A DNA stretch of 64,000 bases, taken from positions 18,662,001 to 18,726,000 of the forward strand of contig NC_068569.1 of the NCBI RefSeq assembly GCF_025698545.1, in the 5' to 3' direction. A program made the translations under genes and the position numbers. Below are positions 40,062 through 51,703 of the stretch, piece by piece (the first letter of the stretch is position 1; each line of letters opens with the position of its first letter). Below the pieces are notes generated by a model that had not been told where the DNA came from, did no database searches, and was given only the letters and a program-made list of their open reading frames with translations. The stretch is from Gossypium raimondii (Eukaryota; Streptophyta; Magnoliopsida; Malvales; Malvaceae).

Positions 40062-40640
40062 TGTCATGGGTTGCGCATGGGAGCCCGCAACCATGACAAA
40101 CTTGTAAGATCCATCGAATTTGAAGGAGGTCATTTAGCCCAATCGGACTAGTCCGTTGCTTGGAGAGATTGAAAGCCCATATCCGAAGCTTGGCAAATAT
40201 GGAAGGTGATCTTCAAATATATGTGATCCTAGACATTAAATGTAATCTTTAGAAGATACGGTTCTGTAATCTTAGAGATTTGACATCTAGATAGCTTTTA
40301 ATATTAGCCATTGATGTACTTTGATTTTTACCGTTGATTTTGGGGAGGGAGACTCAACTATAAATAGAGGCCTCTCCCCTCATTGTATTTCATTCAGTTA
40401 TTAATAGAATTTTTGAGAGCATTCACTCAAACTTTTCTTTCAAGTGTTCTTGCTTTTCTGTGGCTTCTATTCATCTTTCGAGTTCGTTCTTACTTCGTTC
40501 TTTCACTGTTCTTCATGGGAGCCTTAGAATAATTCTGTTGAATCCTCATTTGTTACGAGTTAGGCTGACTTAGGCGTTTTTTAGCGAAGAAACTGCCTAA
40601 GGCCGCACGGATCGCACGGGAAAAATCTAAGTCCGTGACA
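40062..40640 (+). repeat. 3' LTR of the gypsy element
   Basis: Starts TGTCATGGGTTGCG directly after the polypurine tract and ends GTCCGTGACA, so the ends are TGTCA...TGACA. TATAAATA at 40359-40366 with a pyrimidine-rich stretch after it marks the likely U3/R region. 579 bases. Confidence 0.8.
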
Positions 40641-43600
40641 CTAGGTCCAAGTTAAGGTAGGGATAATTGATAATTTTTAGACACTCATATGACTTGTTTA
40701 TAGTAAAGAGAATAAAACCTTCGCTTATTTTGAAAATATCTTATTTTTTACTAAAATTTTTACTTATATTTCAAATTGCATGTTTAATTTTGTACTAACT
40801 ACTTTTTATTTTTTGTCTAGCTATTTTAAAACGTATAAAAAAATTAATGAGAGAAAGTTAAGCCTAGGAAACAAATTAAAAATATAAAAGAAAAGTAGCG
40901 GCTTTGCATGAGTTGGTTAATGTAAATATTATAAGTTTGGGTTAAGGCGGCAGGCAAAGTAGGAGACAAGCACCATTTTCTAAGGGTGGTTTCGGTGCTC
41001 ATTTTAGGTAGTATTTTTTTAATAACATCTCATAAATAAGAGGATAATGCATTTCAGTACACTCGAATTTACGTCTTTTTGCATTTACAACAATACTAAT
41101 ATTAATTGAACTAAGACTCAATCAACATATTTATGAAGATTATATAAACTATTCTTAACCAGAAGAAGTAAATAAGATTAAATAAAGGGTTTTAGGATAT
41201 TTATGGAGCTTAACTTTAATTAATTTTATTTTTTACTTATAGTTTCTTAATGATGACTTTTTAAATAAATTAAGAGAGAAATTTATCCATGCTTTGATGA
41301 AGCCTAACTCGCGGAGTTTAAGTACTTATTCATGGAAGGGATGAAAATCATTGGATTTCAACCTTGGTTTTTGCAATTTTAATGAGTTTAACCATTGCGC
41401 CATATATTGACTCAAATACTCATTTTAATGCTTCAAATGTATTTTTCTAAATTAATTTATATATATTTATTATATTAATCACTCACAAAAATTTATCATA
41501 TTTGAATTATAGAATCCCATTTCACACTTGATTCAAATCAAATAAAACTTGCCGAAACAATTAATTAAATAATCCTACCTCTTAAAAGATTTGATTAAAA
41601 TTTAAATAACCTTCAAAGCTAAAGTGATAGTCTAATGATACATAATTCCCGTCGCATTAAAATCATATATAATGTATATGTGCATAACCAAGATGTTAAA
41701 AATCAAAGGGCATTTTGTTTTTGTTTTTGTTTTCAATTTTATCAGATATATAATTTTGTTCTTCAATTTGACATGACAAGCAAAGTGATGAAAATATGAA
41801 ACCCTTGGACCAAACTTAAATTAGGAAAATTGATTGGCGCACTCAGAACTAAAAAATGTAGTCAACAGCTGAAAGTGCAAGTATTCATTCATCGGAAGAT
41901 TTGGTATGTGGCAAAGGCCGATGCACTGACACCAAAGGAAAAAGGTCGGAAAGCCAAAGGCGTCGTCGGGGGATTCATACTAAAAGAAAGAAAAAGAAAA
42001 CAATGTACCTTATCATTTGGTTAAAGAGATAAGACAAAATCACACGAGTGGGAGAAGATGGATTGTCCGCGGACTTGTCGTGAAAGTCATGGAGTGAGAT
42101 GGTCGGTGTGCTGCCGCTGCCCACTGGGATGTGGCTATGAGAATGGCGTGAAAATGGGGCGTGTCTTTATGCGCCTTTGTCGTTTTAGTGAATGTGCGTG
42201 TCGTTAACATTGACAGGAAATGCATTTGGTTCATCAATTCTCGAATCTCACATTCTGGATTATTATTATTTTGAAATTTTGATTTGATCTAATCCTCATA
42301 AATTATTAACATAATTATTATATATATTTAACATCCTAATTTTTAATGTCTTAATTTTACTATTTCAACCAAAGTCACATTTAACTATTATATATATAAT
42401 TTTATTACACAATTTTTTTCACTCACATTGGGAGTATGTTATAATATAGAATTAATTATTTATCTATAGTATACATAATGCATTTGATTGTGTTGATATC
42501 ATGAGTCAATTCGATACAAATTAAGTCAAGAAAATTACTTATAAATCATTTTTAAAAAATAATGAGTATTAACGTAATGATATTTTTGTCTTTTAAACAA
42601 AATAGCTAAAGATTGAATTTAAGACTAAAAGAGGTTTAAATCTATACTCATAATATAATTTTAATTAAAATTTCCTCTCCCTACCTCGTGAGTCTGAAAA
42701 AACAAGTGATAATAAGGAGATTGAAATATACATTAACATATATATATATATATACCTGAATATCAAAATAGTATTATAGTGGATAAAATTTGAAAATAAA
42801 TATAAATTTAAAACAGTATATACGAAAAAGAAAAACTATATATTAACACTTTTGAAAAATTAAAATCCTAAAAATAATAATTCAATCAAAACATAGCTGT
42901 TGATGTGCTAGCTGGATAAGGCAAAAAAAGGTGATGAGGCTACGTGATTCACTTCGTTTAGTGCAAGGTAGAGCACCATCGGATGAGGTGGCTTTATATA
43001 CTTTTAGTTTTGGACTCTCAAGTGCCATGGGACGAGCTGATATTAGCAGGTTAGAGTTATATGGGCATAAGTAGAGTGGAGCTATAATTTGTCATATGTC
43101 ACCTTGGATGAAACGTTACGGTAAAAATTCGGTATGACGGTTATAAAGTGAGATTCGTTAAATTATTTGTGGATGAGTCCTTTTGAAGAATTTACCTACA
43201 CCATTTGTGGGCTTACTGTTAGGGTATAACAATAATGTTGGTATATGTATTTATTCAAATATTTTAACAAATAATTAAAATTAAATGAATAAATAATTTG
43301 AAAAAGCAATATACAAACGACAAAATATAACAACTTGAAGAAAAGAGAAGTAAAAAAAATTGAATGGCTGGTGAAAAATTGTGGCCTTTCTCTTTCGGTA
43401 ATGAATACGGGGTTCATCTGAATTTATTGGGTTGCAACCAATGCCTTACACAGGGAATGTGCAATTTGGGGTGGCTAAGGGCTCCCGTCTTTTGAATAAG
43501 GATGGCTAACCAACTTAAATTTCTACATAGACTCCATCAGTCTATGCCTCATGTTTTTTCTTTCGAAAATAATTAACATTTCTACTAGGTTAAGCTTTCT

Positions 43601-43892
43601 TGTGCTTCAGCAAATGCATCCAAAATTGGAATTATTAACCCAATTTTTTTGGTTAATAGTTTTCCAATGATTTGTTAAAATTTTAAGTATTCTTGTGTAA
43701 TTATGAGTATGAGTTCTTAAGAAGAAAATAAGATTTTATGCATTTCAAGTATAAATCTGATATTCAAGCATGATAGAAAAAGAATAATTCAATAATAATA
43801 CAATGAAAGAATCTGTGACAAAATTATACCGCCTAGATACATATTTTATACACTGACATGCTCTCATGTCTTATAATCTTTGTTTAAGACTT
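40641..43892. other. Intergenic sequence upstream-distal of the EXORDIUM pair
   Basis: No gene supported. A GC-richer stretch at 41850-42230 lacks recognisable coding. AT-rich repeats, including a (TA)n run at 42740-42756, follow. The last 200 bases probably hold the 3' UTR of the gene ending at 43893. Confidence 0.35.
41012..41127 (-). mobile_element. Degraded tRNA-derived SINE, reverse copy
   Basis: On the minus strand it reads GTTGATTGAGTCTTAGTTC, then an AATTCGAGTGTAC B-box region and GCATTATCCTCTTATTTATG. These match the SINE at 14838-14983. The tail is lost. Confidence 0.6.
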
Positions 43893-44843
43893 TCAAGCCA
43901 GTGTAGAGCAAGTTGAGGTTGAAGGGTCAAACAAAGCCGGAAGCAGATACTTTCTCCCATTCACACCATGTGCGTTGTAGTTAGCGCCAGTTGTGGCGTC
44001 CACCGGAAGGTCTCCAGCATAGCCTGGGTATGCTCCTTTACCATAAATACCGGGACAAGCAGATGCAGCCTCCAGTGGTGCCTCTTTTGGACCTTGGTAG
44101 TACCCATTTCCAAACGGGTTGGTCACTGTCCCAGCCAAGAGGCTAGCCAGGTTGATCACCATCCCATCAAGACCGACATCATTGTTGGGTGCAACCAAAG
44201 GTGGGTTCTGTGGTCCGTAGATGGGCTGGTGGAATGGCCATGCGCATTGACCTGGGCACTGTGTCTCGGAGTTTCCAACCCAAATGTAAGCGAACTTACT
44301 GTTGTGACCCTTGCTTGATCCGCCCAAACCTGAACCATGGGTTCCACACCTGCTTGAGCAGAACCCTTCGACAGCCACGTCAGCTGATGTCAAAACAACG
44401 TTAATGGCGTTTTTCTGACCACCCTTTGATGCTAATTCCATGATCTGTTGATTTGTTAGCGACTTTCCCAAAGAGTAGTTCTCGTCAAGGATTTGTGAAC
44501 CCAATGTGATAGCAAGAGAATAAGGTTTCTTGCTGAGCTGATAGTACTTCTCTGTGGCTTTCCACCATGTGGCGACCGAGGGCTGAGCTATTGTAGGCTT
44601 GGAAGACGCAACGGAAGTGACGAAATCGGACACAACCGCACGTTGAGAAGGCTTGAACTTGCCGTACCAAATAAGATTAACAGAGATTTTCCCAGACAGA
44701 AGAGGACCATTGTGGTATTGGAAGAGCAAAGGCTGGTCAGGTTGGTCTGACTCAACGAGCCTCCTTGCATCGGCGGTGAAATGTAGCGAAGAGGCCAAGA
44801 CAATAAGAAACATAACAAAATTAAATGTAGCCAAAGAAGCCAT
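43893..44843 (-). CDS. EXORDIUM/PHI-1 family protein, 316 aa
   Basis: Intronless. Residues 1 to about 25 are a signal peptide ([20 protein letters not shown]), then [21 protein letters not shown] and the PHI-1 domain to the end: [107 protein letters not shown] and [13 protein letters not shown]. The full C-terminal Cys (CSTLA end) is kept. Another ATG in frame at 44930 is rejected as start because it touches the TATA box at 44937-44931. EXORDIUM proteins are extracellular promoters of leaf and shoot cell expansion. The gene is close to the copy at 46995-47954, with the same orientation and 2.1 kb between, as in a tandem duplication. Confidence 0.94.
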   Translation of the reverse strand: MASLATFNFVMFLIVLASSLHFTADARRLVESDQPDQPLLFQYHNGPLLSGKISVNLIWYGKFKPSQRAVVSDFVTSVASSKPTIAQPSVATWWKATEKYYQLSKKPYSLAITLGSQILDENYSLGKSLTNQQIMELASKGGQKNAINVVLTSADVAVEGFCSSRCGTHGSGLGGSSKGHNSKFAYIWVGNSETQCPGQCAWPFHQPIYGPQNPPLVAPNNDVGLDGMVINLASLLAGTVTNPFGNGYYQGPKEAPLEAASACPGIYGKGAYPGYAGDLPVDATTGANYNAHGVNGRKYLLPALFDPSTSTCSTLA

Positions 44844-44930
44844 GATGAAACAAAGAGAAAAAGAAGAAGCTGAGGTGAAAATGAATGTCTTTGTTCGGTT
44901 TGGGATGAAATGAAAGGAGGTAAGGAACAT

Positions 44931-44937
44931 ATTTATA
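44931..44937 (-). promoter_or_regulatory. TATA box of the EXORDIUM gene at 44 kb
   Basis: TATAAAT on the minus strand, 88 bases upstream of the ATG at 44843. It decides against the upstream ATG at 44930, which would precede any TATA-driven transcription start. Confidence 0.7.
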
Positions 44938-46994
44938 GTGGTGATTTTTTAAGGTAGGAAAGAGCCAAAAAATTCAAAGAGAAAGGTAAAGGAGTGGGGA
45001 GGGAGAGGTGGCATGCCAGCCAATTGACGCGTTATATTATAATCAATGACTCTCCCACTCAACCGAAATAATGCGTTAGAAGGATCCAGTTTAACGCCAG
45101 CTAAGGGTAGATAAAGACACAAAGACGTGAAGAAAATGACGAAATTGAGTGGGTATTCAGGTGAGGGAGCTTTTGAGGCCGAAGGAAAACGCGTCTTAGT
45201 GTTTGGGAATTGTGCAGCCAAACCAAGTGGGGTTTGTTATTTGCCATTACATCTTCAATAACAGCAACTTGCTGGAATATCAAGGTTTCATAAGTCAGAA
45301 TAACTACTTCTAAACCAAACAAAATAATTTTCATACATCAAACATGTCATGTTATTTATTCATATAACATGAAGAATATGTGGCATGTTATCTGTCGCAG
45401 ATATAAGGACCTTCATTGATTTGGGACAATTTGTTGTGTTGTTTCTATTTTTCCCTCCTAGTGGTTATTGTATTTTGTTTGATTTCCACAAAAAAAAATT
45501 TCATTGATATTATTGTTAGAGATTTTCTTTAGAGGACTGCTATTTTTTATAAGTGTTATAATTTTCATATAAATTTATAAATATCAAATTATTACAGTAC
45601 GGATTATTTACTGAATTGGATTAAAATCCGTACATTGTGAAACTAAAAAATCCCATTATAAAATTTGAACTTGAATACTCAAAATTCAACATTTCAATTT
45701 TAAGTATTTAAAACACAATGTTTTTTGGCGAATAATTATAATTAATCAAAAATTTAATGATTTTTAATGTAGTTTATTATAATCAAATTCATATATAGTA
45801 TATCGTGATTGTGAGTTTAATCTCGACATTGATTGTGGTCTCTTTTTTCTTTTGTAAAAGCAAAATGGATCATAATTCTCATTTAAAGTAGACAAAGAAA
45901 TGATAATTTCTTTTTAGAGTAGTTAGAGGTTAAGGTTTAAATATGTGGAAGGTTGATACAATGTTTTAATTTTGAGATATTGCATTTTTATCAATTTTAT
46001 TGTTTGTTTAGATTAATGATGTGAATGCTTTAATCTTTATATCTTTTATTAATTTAGACATTATAATCAATTACAAACATGTTTTAAAAATATTTTTTCT
46101 ATATTTTCAATAAAAGATATAAAAATTACAAAATCTTTAAAATAAAAATAATCTTAAATAATTTTAAATATGTGAAAAATATAATTTTTTTAAAATTGTG
46201 ATATTTACTCCATGAATAGCATAATAAATAGAAAAAGATTGATTTTTCAATGTGGAATAATAAAATATTATGGATTATTTTTATGATATATAGGTGAAAG
46301 AGTTTTTTAATTTCAGATCTCACTAATTGATATATTTTAAAAATCTAAATAAATGAGATACTTGATGATCTTTTAAACTCATTTATAAAGTTGAAAAACT
46401 TTATATTCATAACATTCAAATGTACAATCTTTAATAGTTTAATATATTATATTAATTATAATTAAATAAAAATATTTCTAAAATTGAAAAATAAAAAAAT
46501 AAGTAACATTTAAACTTGGAAAGCCTGAGTCCAAGTTGTAGAGCGAGATCCAGCTTTTATTCTAACACTATAGTCCTCTTAATTAAAATCCCAGCTTTAC
46601 CCGTGAGGGATCCAGTTGTAGAGTCTTGTAGGTTTACTGAACAGGATTCTTCCACTAAACGGTGTTTAGAGATGAAAATGTAGTTTTGCTTGAAACTTGC
46701 CTTCTTTTAAATTGTATTAGCAGAGCATTTGTCAGAATAGGACAAAGACATATGGCATGAAAGAATAAAAAGCACCCAATCGATGTATAGCTCCTACTAT
46801 TTTGCTGCCAACTGTTTTGTTTTGTTTTTTTTTCGACTTGAACCTTCCACAATTTTCAACTTGGATTGTGAAAAAAAGCAAACCGAACTAGTTTGCTGAT
46901 ATATTATTATCCAAAATAAATCAACAAATAAAAGAATTACATTATAAACCGAGTACTGGCTAACACTAATTTTGTTGATGGCTGCTTCAAATGG
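44938..46994. other. Spacer between the two tandem EXORDIUM genes
   Basis: The first 350 bases are promoter of the 44-kb gene. The middle (45400-46500) is AT-rich without genes. The last 100 bases are likely 3' UTR of the 47-kb gene. Confidence 0.4.
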
Positions 46995-47954
46995 TTAGAC
47001 CAAAGTTGAGCAAGATGATGTAGAAGGATCATATAAAGCAGGAAGCAAGTATTTCCTTCCATTGTTACCATGAGCATTGTAGCTAGCGCCAGTTGTAGGG
47101 TCTACAAGTAGGTTTCCTGCATAGCCTGGATAAGCCCCTTTACCATAAATTCCAGGACAAGCCGATGAAGCCTCCAACGGTGCCTCGGCTGGGCCTTGGA
47201 AGTAACCATTTCCGAAAGGGTTCGTGACGGTCCCGGCAAAGAGGCTAGCCAAGTTTATGACCATGCCATCAAGACCCACGTTGTTGTTTGGTGCAATCAA
47301 AGGCGCGCTTTGTGGTCCGTAGATTGGCTGGTGGAACGGCCAGGCACATTGACCGGGGCACTGGGTCTGGGAGTTACCCACCCAAATGTAAGCGAACTTG
47401 GAGTGCTTCTTGGCCTTGACGAGACCATCGGTGGAGCCCAAGGCAGAGCCATGAGTCCCACAGCGGCTCATGCAGAACCCTTCAACAGCAACATCAGATG
47501 CTGTTAAAACAACGTTGATAGCATTCTTTTGGTCACCCATTGAGGCTAGCTCAACGATTTGTTTGTTTTTGAGTGATTTGCCAAGCGAATACTTGTCGTC
47601 AAGAATCTGCTTTCCCAAAGACAGGGAAAGGGAAGATTTCTTGGAGGTGAGGTGGTAGTATTTCTCAGTGGTTTTCCACCATTGGGCAACCGAAGGCTGG
47701 TTGCTTTGCGATGGAGGCGTGGAGGAAAGGGAGGTGACAAAATCAGAGACAATAGCCCTCTCGGAAGGCTTGAACTTGCCATACCAAATCAAATTGATAG
47801 TAATTTTGCCAGAAAGAAGGGGACCATTGTGGTATGTCAAGAGCTGAGGCTGGTCTTGCACCACTTCACTCAGCTTCCTACCGGCCAAAGAGATTTGAAA
47901 CAAAGAGATGACGAGGAAAAGTTTGAGGACACTTTGAGTAAGGAAAGAAGCCAT
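46995..47954 (-). CDS. EXORDIUM/PHI-1 family protein, 319 aa
   Basis: Intronless, 319 residues. Residues 1-24 form a signal peptide ([16 protein letters not shown]), then [90 protein letters not shown], a Lys-rich loop (VKAKKHSK), [32 protein letters not shown] and [13 protein letters not shown]. It shares most blocks with the gene at 43893-44843, including the [10 protein letters not shown] and [10 protein letters not shown] segments, so the two are recent tandem paralogues by appearance. A run of TATATATA lies about 95-105 bases upstream. It looks intact. Function as for the family: secreted growth-related wall/apoplast protein. Confidence 0.94.
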   Translation of the reverse strand: MASFLTQSVLKLFLVISLFQISLAGRKLSEVVQDQPQLLTYHNGPLLSGKITINLIWYGKFKPSERAIVSDFVTSLSSTPPSQSNQPSVAQWWKTTEKYYHLTSKKSSLSLSLGKQILDDKYSLGKSLKNKQIVELASMGDQKNAINVVLTASDVAVEGFCMSRCGTHGSALGSTDGLVKAKKHSKFAYIWVGNSQTQCPGQCAWPFHQPIYGPQSAPLIAPNNNVGLDGMVINLASLFAGTVTNPFGNGYFQGPAEAPLEASSACPGIYGKGAYPGYAGNLLVDPTTGASYNAHGNNGRKYLLPALYDPSTSSCSTLV

Positions 47955-48048
47955 TTTGATTTTGATAGAAAAAAAGGAGGAATATATAAAAAGCAGAGAG
48001 AGGTTTGAGCTTTGGGTTTTGAGTTGTGGATTTGATCGAGGGGAGATG

Positions 48049-48060
48049 GGTATATATATA
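48049..48060 (-). promoter_or_regulatory. TATA box of the EXORDIUM gene at 47 kb
   Basis: A TATATATATA run on the minus strand about 100 bases upstream of the ATG at 47954. Confidence 0.6.
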
Positions 48061-49640
48061 GGCCGAAAAATTGTGTTTGTTTATTGAACTTTAATCAATT
48101 TTTAAATTAAAAAAAAAAAAGGGGATAGGGTTTGGAGCTTCGAGACATTGCCAGCAAGCTTAAAATAAAAAACCCAACGGTTCACCCAAGCGTGTTTTTA
48201 ATAGTAAAAGAGAAAGAAAGCGCGGTCTCCCTGGCTCGCTCAACGTGTCATTTAGTTCACTCACCAATTAGAAACGGTCGTGATGAGCAATGCCCAGAAA
48301 GCGCGTGTACATATATTCCTTGTGGAAGATGGAAGCAGATATATAGGGTATGAAATGAACAGGCTGGAGTTAATTTTATTAAAGCAAGCTGGCTGGCAGT
48401 CAGAGTGTGGGCAAAGTAGTGAAGTCTAGGAATCCAAGGTAAATTGACACGTCAGTTTAGTTGCTAGGCTTCAACGCTTAGCCAGCCATACTGTGGACTT
48501 GCTCGTTGTTAGCCAGCTAGCTGCTTTTCAAATTCAAAAAACAAAAACAGACTTCTTGGTTCCTGTACTTCTTGCAGGTTAATTTTCGTGTCGTGGTTTA
48601 AAGTTTGAGCTTGGAAAAAAATTAAAAAAAAAAATTCATATTACTATATCCTTAATTTCTTTTTTAGAGGAAGTCAGAAGTTTTGTATTTGGAGACTAAA
48701 GTTTATGTTAAATGATTTTCGAATTAGGCAAATATATTACGAGTGGCACAATCATGGTATCCCGATATCGCATGAGCCTCAGCACGTTGCCTGAGAAATG
48801 AGCATAGGCATCCAGGCAGGCAAAGACTGCATCCAAAGCATGGTCAAACAACGATGCACCAAGATGGTTGTATCAACTGAGGAGGCACACTTTGAGACAA
48901 AGCGTAGAATTAAGATCCCCACGGGATTTCATTTCATTTTAAAAACTAAACCATCAACTGTTATTGCTTACAGGACCAAATTAAAAAGTATAGCAAACAT
49001 AAAAAAATGTCACGAGCTTTATTAAAAAAGTATCCAAAACCTAATCTAGTAGTAGCAATCACGAGGCATGCTAAATTGTTACCTAGTAATTACTTGGACC
49101 ACATGATTCGTATCTCTTAATTAACATAATAATAAAAAAGGGGTATTCTCTTGAAATAAAATATTGTAATATGTTGAATCAATGAATTGGTTGCCAATGA
49201 GTCCACTTACAATGCCCTAAAGTCCCGAAATACTCAAAACATTAAACAATTACTGCATCGTGTTGTGTCTGATGGGAATTTTCATATTCTACCTGCCTTC
49301 TTACATACTTGCAGACATTTCCCATTTATTTATGTCTTCAGTTTTTATATTGCTAAATTGTTTTTCGTTTTCTAACTGCAACATTTCTCCGAATCTAAGC
49401 CCTACTTTTTGCAATCCAAAATCTAATCATGAATTCACTGATAAAAAAACTGAACTTCAAGCCATCGTTTTTAGCTATGCATAATAAGAGTTTTGGGAAT
49501 TCCGAATTATGAATTCATTGAACGATGGATGATCTGAGTGTCAAAAGTGTTCCCCTTCTTCACACCCAGTTTCCTATATTTATGTGTTGAATTGAGCTGA
49601 GCTTAATAAGACTTTTGGGAAACCATCATTTTGAGATGAT
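48061..49640. other. Promoter and intergenic region between EXORDIUM copies
   Basis: Divergent spacer between the minus-strand gene at 47 kb and the plus-strand broken copy. Bases 48120-48350 look like single-copy promoter DNA. A 230-base GC-richer patch at 48740-48930 has no recognisable coding. Otherwise nothing is supported. Confidence 0.35.
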
Positions 49641-50370
49641 CGGAAGTCAATATTGACACTTTCTCAGAAAGTACTTGAGTGGAGCCTTCACTGGATTGTC
49701 AACTCTCCCATATTTCCAGCTCCATCGACATTGCATATTCAATTGCAGTCCATGATTTTGGTGCTGGATTTATTTTATTCGCATAACCCTTGAAGAAATC
49801 AGTTTTAAGTGCGTGAGTATATTATATTCCATTAACAGCGCACTTGGACACCTCGGATGCCGCCAAAGCAGCAGCATCCGATGAACTCGAGCAGAGCACC
49901 CAGCCTGTCTGAGAGCAGATGAGCTTGCTTTTGTTCCCATACTTGCAAACATGGTCACCAATTGCTTTGATTTCTTCAAAACCTGCACGAGTGATGCTTT
50001 GAAACTCTAAATTAATTAAACATTCAATCCCCGGTACTCAATCCATTGAAAAGTAACATCAAAGCCATGATATTCAACCATGATGGCATTCATTGAGAAA
50101 CGATGGGCAGGGTGAGAGGGCCTTTCATCTATCTATTTTATGATTTTGATAAAATGTCCACTCACAATATGAGACATGGCATCCACCTCTATGAAGCATG
50201 GGATGGGGAAGGCTCTGCTCTGTTTCTTACAGTAGTCCCAAACATACTGGAATATTCCCCATGGATGTGACATTGCAGTGAAGTTTTGTCTGTGGGTATA
50301 TGAAGCTACCTTACATGGGGTTAAAGATTCTTTTCGTGGAGAACATTGCAAAAACCCGAACAATTTTTAA
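49641..50370 (-). pseudogene. Exon-like remnants of an unrecognised gene
   Basis: Three protein-like stretches on the minus strand. One, about 50315-50175, reads ASYTHRQNFTAMSHPWG, VWDYCKKQSRAFPIPCFIE and ends at a GTGAGT donor-like site. A second, after a CAG at about 49984, reads GFEEIKAIGDHVCKYGNKSK and LICSQTGWVLCSSSSDAAAL. A third, about 49800-49690, reads LKTDFFKGYANKINPAPKSW and IEYAMSMELEIW, then a stop. The codon-like quality and splice-like edges suggest exons of a real but decayed gene. I do not recognise the family and cannot define its limits. Confidence 0.4.
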
Positions 50371-50972
50371 TTTAACCACAATGGTAATAAATCTTGCAGG
50401 GTTCATGCACATAATTAAAGAATTGGTTAAGTTTCGGATATCGACTTCAAATTTTAATCTTTTATATTGAATAATAACGCAGTTTAATGATGTAAAACGA
50501 GGCGGCAACACCAATGAGATAAGAGCATCGATCCAAAAACAACTCTTCAAACTGAAGGGAATGGAAATGCGACGCAGCCTAAGGTAAGAGGCTTTTTTTA
50601 CAACACATGCTGCCCATACCTCTTCAAACAATTATATTTAAATCGATTTACGAGCTTTAAATTGATGTAACCATTAGCTAAAGTTGTCCTAATCTCCATG
50701 CAAAAATAAAATGGGTTCAAAAAAGTGAATAAATAAAGGGAAGATTCTCGCTAGATGTTCTCACCTCACATCTTATCTTTTCCCAATTTTCATGATCTCT
50801 ACATTTTTTCTTTAACTGCGTAGCTGCCAATGAAAGCTACCGTGCAACCGCTACCACTTTCTCAGTGCATGTACCAACTTACCCATATCCCAATATCCAA
50901 ATTCAAGCTCCCTTTGTCTCTTGCAATTTCAGAATCTTTGGGTTCCTTTTTTTATCTTGAAAGCTTTTCGAA
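50371..50972. other. Upstream region of the broken EXORDIUM copy
   Basis: No coding feature. Bases 50730-50970, which are pyrimidine-rich, may be the old promoter and leader of the broken copy. Confidence 0.3.
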
Positions 50973-51703
50973 ATGAGTTTCCATTGGTTAGCCAAAACAA
51001 TTCCTCTTGTTATTTTACTGATTTACCTAAGCTTAGCCAATGTTTGCCTCGGAGCAAGAAAGCTAAACTCTTTATACTAGCAACCACCCCTGGCTTTGAC
51101 TTACCATAACGGCGCATTGCTTGAAGGCAATATTCCAGTCTCTATTCTCTGGTATGGTGAATTCTCACCTCCTCAGAAATCCATCATTGCTGATTTTCTA
51201 CTCTCTCGGATCCCTCCCCTGCAAAACCCTTGGTTTCTCTTTGGTGGAACACTATCCAAACTTACATGAAAAAAGCAGGCAGAAGCGATGCTCGTATTGT
51301 TTTAGCAAATCAAGTCACCGATAGGAACTATTCCATCAGAAAAATTCTGAAAAAATCTCAAGTTTCCTTGTTGGCTAAACGAGTTCACTCCGAACCCGAT
51401 GGATTGACTTTGTTCTTACAGCCAAAGACGTGGCTGTCGAAGGCTTTTGCACGAGCAACTGTGGATTCCATGAACGCTAAGGAAAAGTCCGTGTTTGTAT
51501 GGGTTGGAAACTCGGAGACTCAATGCCCAGGTTAATGCGCATGGTCAAACGCCGCCAATGGAGACGTGGGTGTGGATGGCATGATCATAAACATAGCTAG
51601 TCTTCTGGCTGGGGCCGTCACCGGCGCATATGGAAATGAAAGGAAATACTTGCTACCAGCCTTGTTTGACCCTGTTACTTCTCAATGTTCAACGCTTGTG
51701 TGA
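50973..51703 (+). pseudogene. EXORDIUM-family pseudogene
   Basis: Starts with a plausible ATG and signal peptide (IPLVILLIYLSLANV), then GARKLNSLY followed by a TAG. The same frame resumes with ALTYHNGALLEGNIPVS and ILWYGEFSPPQKSIIADF, shifts near 51215, reads SLWWNTIQTYMKKAG and RNYSIRKILKKSQ, shifts again at the DVAVEGFC-like box (51430-51450), and returns with [14 protein letters not shown] and a TAA at 51533-51535. The FHQPIYGPQ...PLVAP segment is deleted, and so is most of the part between VTGAYGNE and [11 protein letters not shown]. It ends CSTLV and TGA at 51701. The NGALLEG and SPPQKSII wording differs from the three intact copies, so it belongs to another EXL subgroup. It is clearly non-functional and divergent in orientation from its neighbours. 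Confidence 0.88.

Larger units (their letters stand above)
36192..40640 (+). mobile_element. Ty3/gypsy retrotransposon with chromodomain-like end, decayed and 5'-truncated
   Basis: Domains in order on the plus strand, in shifting frames with many stops: a degenerate gag zinc knuckle (CDDPHMINDYPKK, about 36570-36610), protease, reverse transcriptase, RNase H, integrase and a chromodomain-like tail, then a polypurine tract (AGTGGGGGAGAA, 40050-40061) and a 3' LTR. No matching 5' LTR is found upstream; the left end abuts the solo LTR. Order RT-RNH-IN plus a chromodomain-like tail places it among Ty3/gypsy chromoviruses. It cannot move on its own. Confidence 0.85.

Noticed and set aside
44844-44930. 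Upstream in-frame ATG extending the EXORDIUM gene by 29 residues
   Set aside because: It directly touches the TATA box (44931-44937), so a TATA-driven transcript would start downstream of it; the extension also would place the signal peptide internally.
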